A stretch of DNA of 34,207 bases from Nonomuraea longispora. Its GTDB lineage: Bacteria > Actinomycetota > Actinomycetes > Streptosporangiales > Streptosporangiaceae. How positions within the stretch are numbered: position 1 is the stretch's first letter; every line of letters begins with the position of its first letter. Shown here in pieces: positions 31,542 to 34,207 of this stretch. Both the position numbers and the translations under genes were made by a program. The stretch spans positions 1 through 34,207 of the forward strand of contig NZ_SMJZ01000083.1 in the NCBI RefSeq assembly GCF_004348345.1. The letters are read 5' to 3'. The notes under the pieces were generated by a model, which saw only the letters and a program-made list of their open reading frames with translations, was not told the origin of the DNA and did not search any database.

Positions 31542-34207
31542 GTGTACCGCACCGTTGACACGCTGATCCCCGCCGCCGTCACGCCGTCCGGGCACTGCCA
31601 CGCCCGGCGGACCAGGCTTCCGGGCGGCGCCGACGCCGCCCGGATAGCGCGGACCCTCGACCACGCCGCCCGCCACTGGTGGGGCGAGCCCGCCCGCCTG
31701 TGGACGGAACGGGTGCCCGCCGCCGCCGGTTCTGCGCAGGCCGCGCGGGCGCTCGACGCCGAGCTGCTCAGGCCGGCGCGCGGGCTGCGGGCCGTGCTGA
31801 TCGAGTACGCGGACGGGCCGGCCGACCTGGTGCTCGTCGCGCACCGGGCATGGCTGGACGCGACGTCGCTGCGGATGGTGGCCGAGGTGCTCACGGAGCG
31901 GGTCCCGTACAGACGGTTCCACGCCGGCCGGCCGCAGGCGGCCGCGCCGGACGACGAGCTGGTCAAGCAGTGGCGGGAGGCCGACTACTCCGGGGCCGTC
32001 GAATGGGCCTCGGGGGATGTCGCGGCGGGTGAGCGTACCGGGGTGGTGAGCGTGCCGGTGCGGGACTCGGCGCACCTGGCCGCCCGGGTGGCGGTCGCGG
32101 CCGCGCTGGTCCTGGGACGGTACGAGGACCAGCGCTGCCCCGTGATCGGCGCGGTGACCGAGCCGCCCGCGCGGCCGGAGGAGGCGCTGGGGGCGTTCGA
32201 CGCCGGGACGCTGCTGACGGTGGACCTGTCGGGCGCCTCCACGACCGGCGAGCTGGTGGCCGGGAGCGCCCGCGTCCTCGCAGGCGACGGCGGCCGGTGC
32301 GACGCCCGCCGGTACGCCCGGCTCTGCGCGGATGCGGGTGGCCGGGTCCTCGCGGGGCTGCTGGTCACCGCCTCGGACGAGGACGTTCCCTGCCAGACGG
32401 CCCCCTTCCCGCTCACCCTCGTACCCCGCCGCGACCACGACGGCTCCTTCCTCCTCGACGTACGGCACCGGCTGGCAGACGTGGACGGCGAGTCGGCGCG
32501 GCGGTTCGCCGTCCACGTCGCCCGCGCGTACGAGCGGCTGGCCGGCGATGACGACCTGGTCCCCGCCGACGTCGACCTGCTGGACGAGCGCAGGCGCCGC
32601 CACGTGGTCGGCCTCGGCCGCCCGGCCACGTCCCTCGAACGGCGGCCTGAGCGGATCGACGAGATCGTCGCCGCCCGTGCCGCCGAACAGCCCCAGGCCG
32701 TCGCCGTCACCGGCGGGGACCGCTCGCTCACCTACGCCGAACTCGACGCGCTCGCCGGCCGCCGCGCCTCCGCCCTGCGCGGGATGGGCGTGCGGGCGGG
32801 CGACCGGGTGGGACTCTGCCTGGACCGCACGCCCGACCTGGTGATCACCATGCTGGCCGTGCTGAAGGCCGGGGCCGTCTACGTGCCGATGGACCCCGCC
32901 TATCCGGCGGAGCGGCTGGCGTACACGGCCGGGGACGCCGCGCTGCGCGTGGTCGTCGCCGACCGCGACTTCCCCGCCGGCGACGGGCTGAGCGTCGTCT
33001 CCCCCGAAGGGCTCGCCGCCTCCGACGGCGGCGGCGTTCCGGAGAGCGGCGGTCCCGACGGCGCCGCGTACGTCATCTACACCTCCGGCTCGACCGGCCG
33101 CCCCAAGGGGGTCGTGGTGCCGCACAGGAACGTCGTCGCCCTCCTGACGGCCACGCAGGACGATTTCGGGCTCGGTTCCGGCGACACCTGGTCGAACTTC
33201 CACTCCAGCGCCTTCGACTTCTCCGTCTGGGAGATCTGGGGGCCGCTGCTCACCGGCGGCCGGCTGGTCCTGGTGCCGTACTGGGTGTCCAGGTCGCCCG
33301 AGGAGTTCCACGAGCTGCTGGTGCGCGAGCGGGTCACCGTGCTCAGCCAGACGCCGTCGGCGTTCGCCCAGCTCATGGAGGCCGACCGGCTCCGGGACGA
33401 ACGACTCGCCGTCCGGCTGACGGTGTTCGGCGGCGAAACGCTCGACGTGCGCCCGCTGCTGGGCTGGTTCGACCGGTATCCGGGCTGCCGCCTGGTCAAC
33501 ATGTACGGCATCACCGAGACCACGGTCCACGTGACCGCACAGACCGTGACCCGCGGCGACGCCATCGCGGGGTCCCGGTCGGTGGGACGCCCGCTGCCCG
33601 GCTGGCACGTGTACGTCCTCGACGAGCGGGGCCGTCCCGTTCCCGTCGGCGCGCCCGGCGAGATCCACGTCGGCGGGACGGGGGTGGCCACGGAATACCT
33701 GGGCCGCCCGGAGCTGACGGCCGAGCGTTTCGTGCCGGACCCGTTCGCCGGGGGCCGCATGTACCGCAGCGGCGACCGCGGCCGTCTGCGGCCAGACGGG
33801 CGGCTCGAACACCTGGGCCGGCTGGACACCCAGGTCAAGGTACGCGGCTTCCGCATCGAGCCGGACGAGATCCGTAACGTCCTCCTCGACGACCCCGCGG
33901 TCACCTCGGCCGCCGTCGTCCTCCGCGACGGCCGCCCGGACGCGCCCGGACGGACGGACACGGCCGGGCACGCGACCGGGGGTGGACCCGCGGCCGGAGG
34001 CGAGCAGGCGGTCGATCACGCGCTGGCGCGGCTGGACGCGTACGTGACCCCGGCGGACGTCGACCCCGCCGAGGTGCGCCGGCGCGCGGCCAAGGTGCTG
34101 CCCGACCACATGATGCCCGCCACCGTCACGGCGCTGCCCGCGCTGCCGCTCACCGCGAACGGCAAGCTGGACGCCCGCGCCCTGCCCGAGCCGGCCTCCG
34201 CCCCGCC
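31542..34207 (+). CDS. NRPS, N-terminal part: degenerate C-like region and adenylation domain (continues past the window)
   Basis: The first 888 residues of a nonribosomal peptide synthetase. Residues 1 to about 350 resemble a shortened condensation domain, but the active-site motif HHxxxDG reads HRAWLDA (101-107), so the catalytic second His is Arg. The adenylation domain runs from about 375 to 880: YTSGSTGRPKG (513-523), FDFSVWE (558-564), YGITETT, YRSGDRGR, GRLDTQVKVRGFRIEP and NGKLD with Lys875. My reading of the pocket residues is D-F-W-S-V-G-M-V-H-K, closest to the threonine code. A Gly/Ala-rich insertion (GHATGGGPAAGGE) lies in the C-terminal subdomain. GTG at 31542 has GGAG eight bases upstream. 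The carrier protein and later modules are outside the window. It looks like a loading module; the product is unknown. Confidence 0.93.
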   Translation, partial: MYRTVDTLIPAAVTPSGHCHARRTRLPGGADAARIARTLDHAARHWWGEPARLWTERVPAAAGSAQAARALDAELLRPARGLRAVLIEYADGPADLVLVAHRAWLDATSLRMVAEVLTERVPYRRFHAGRPQAAAPDDELVKQWREADYSGAVEWASGDVAAGERTGVVSVPVRDSAHLAARVAVAAALVLGRYEDQRCPVIGAVTEPPARPEEALGAFDAGTLLTVDLSGASTTGELVAGSARVLAGDGGRCDARRYARLCADAGGRVLAGLLVTASDEDVPCQTAPFPLTLVPRRDHDGSFLLDVRHRLADVDGESARRFAVHVARAYERLAGDDDLVPADVDLLDERRRRHVVGLGRPATSLERRPERIDEIVAARAAEQPQAVAVTGGDRSLTYAELDALAGRRASALRGMGVRAGDRVGLCLDRTPDLVITMLAVLKAGAVYVPMDPAYPAERLAYTAGDAALRVVVADRDFPAGDGLSVVSPEGLAASDGGGVPESGGPDGAAYVIYTSGSTGRPKGVVVPHRNVVALLTATQDDFGLGSGDTWSNFHSSAFDFSVWEIWGPLLTGGRLVLVPYWVSRSPEEFHELLVRERVTVLSQTPSAFAQLMEADRLRDERLAVRLTVFGGETLDVRPLLGWFDRYPGCRLVNMYGITETTVHVTAQTVTRGDAIAGSRSVGRPLPGWHVYVLDERGRPVPVGAPGEIHVGGTGVATEYLGRPELTAERFVPDPFAGGRMYRSGDRGRLRPDGRLEHLGRLDTQVKVRGFRIEPDEIRNVLLDDPAVTSAAVVLRDGRPDAPGRTDTAGHATGGGPAAGGEQAVDHALARLDAYVTPADVDPAEVRRRAAKVLPDHMMPATVTALPALPLTANGKLDARALPEPASAP

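Noticed and set aside
31476..34109. 877-codon minus-strand frame opposite the NRPS
   Set aside because: The plus strand has all adenylation-domain core motifs; the minus frame is an antisense artefact.

Overview
The window is high-GC DNA with third-position GC bias, frequent GTG/TTG starts, an AfsR/SARP-type regulator, a PknB-type kinase, mRNAs that look leaderless, and the start of a nonribosomal peptide synthetase (NRPS) locus. Together these point to a filamentous actinomycete. A Streptosporangiales-like host (Nonomuraea or a relative) is my guess, not something the sequence proves. No rRNA, tRNA, CRISPR array or insertion sequence was recognised.

Region 1 (1-6691) holds a putative NTP-dependent signalling or conflict system. 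A Ser/Thr kinase (cut by the window start) and a DUF4407 membrane/coiled-coil protein read leftward. Divergent from them are three overlapping rightward genes: a protein with a degenerate vWA-like domain, a TRAFAC-like GTPase, and a GAP1-type GTPase-associated protein ending in a C-terminal membrane anchor. This is the best candidate for an under-described system.

Region 2 (6692-12560) is a mixed block: an antibiotic-resistance-type ABC-F ATPase with a structured leader, a DUF418 membrane protein divergent from a TetR regulator across a clear operator, a DinB-fold protein, and an AGCS sodium:alanine/glycine symporter.

Region 3 (12566-17847) is a leftward regulatory block: a canonical sensor kinase, a degenerate kinase-like membrane protein and a LuxR-type response regulator in overlapping frames, then a BTAD/NB-ARC regulator after a 425-bp gap. 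Five 15-bp tandem repeats abut the sensor kinase start.

Region 4 (18109-27325) is catabolic. A lipoprotein and an FCD-type GntR regulator lie among two gene remnants (aconitase-like and nucleoside-hydrolase-like). An aldehyde dehydrogenase follows. Then comes a tightly packed leftward operon: TauE/SafE permease, amidohydrolase, MFS transporter, FAH-family hydrolase and PuuE-like deacetylase. A second FCD regulator diverges from this operon, and near-identical 16-bp sites lie in both promoters. The substrate is unknown; the enzyme set suggests a nitrogen-containing (amide, ureide or heterocyclic) compound degraded to a small organic acid.

Region 5 (27402-34207): a long-form argininosuccinate synthase with an ARG-box-like palindrome and a leaderless-type promoter, a small membrane protein, a 690-bp gene-free regulatory stretch, then a biosynthetic cluster: type II thioesterase, SDR and an NRPS. 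The NRPS begins with a degenerate condensation-like region followed by an adenylation domain whose binding-pocket residues resemble threonine-activating domains. The cluster continues past the window end.
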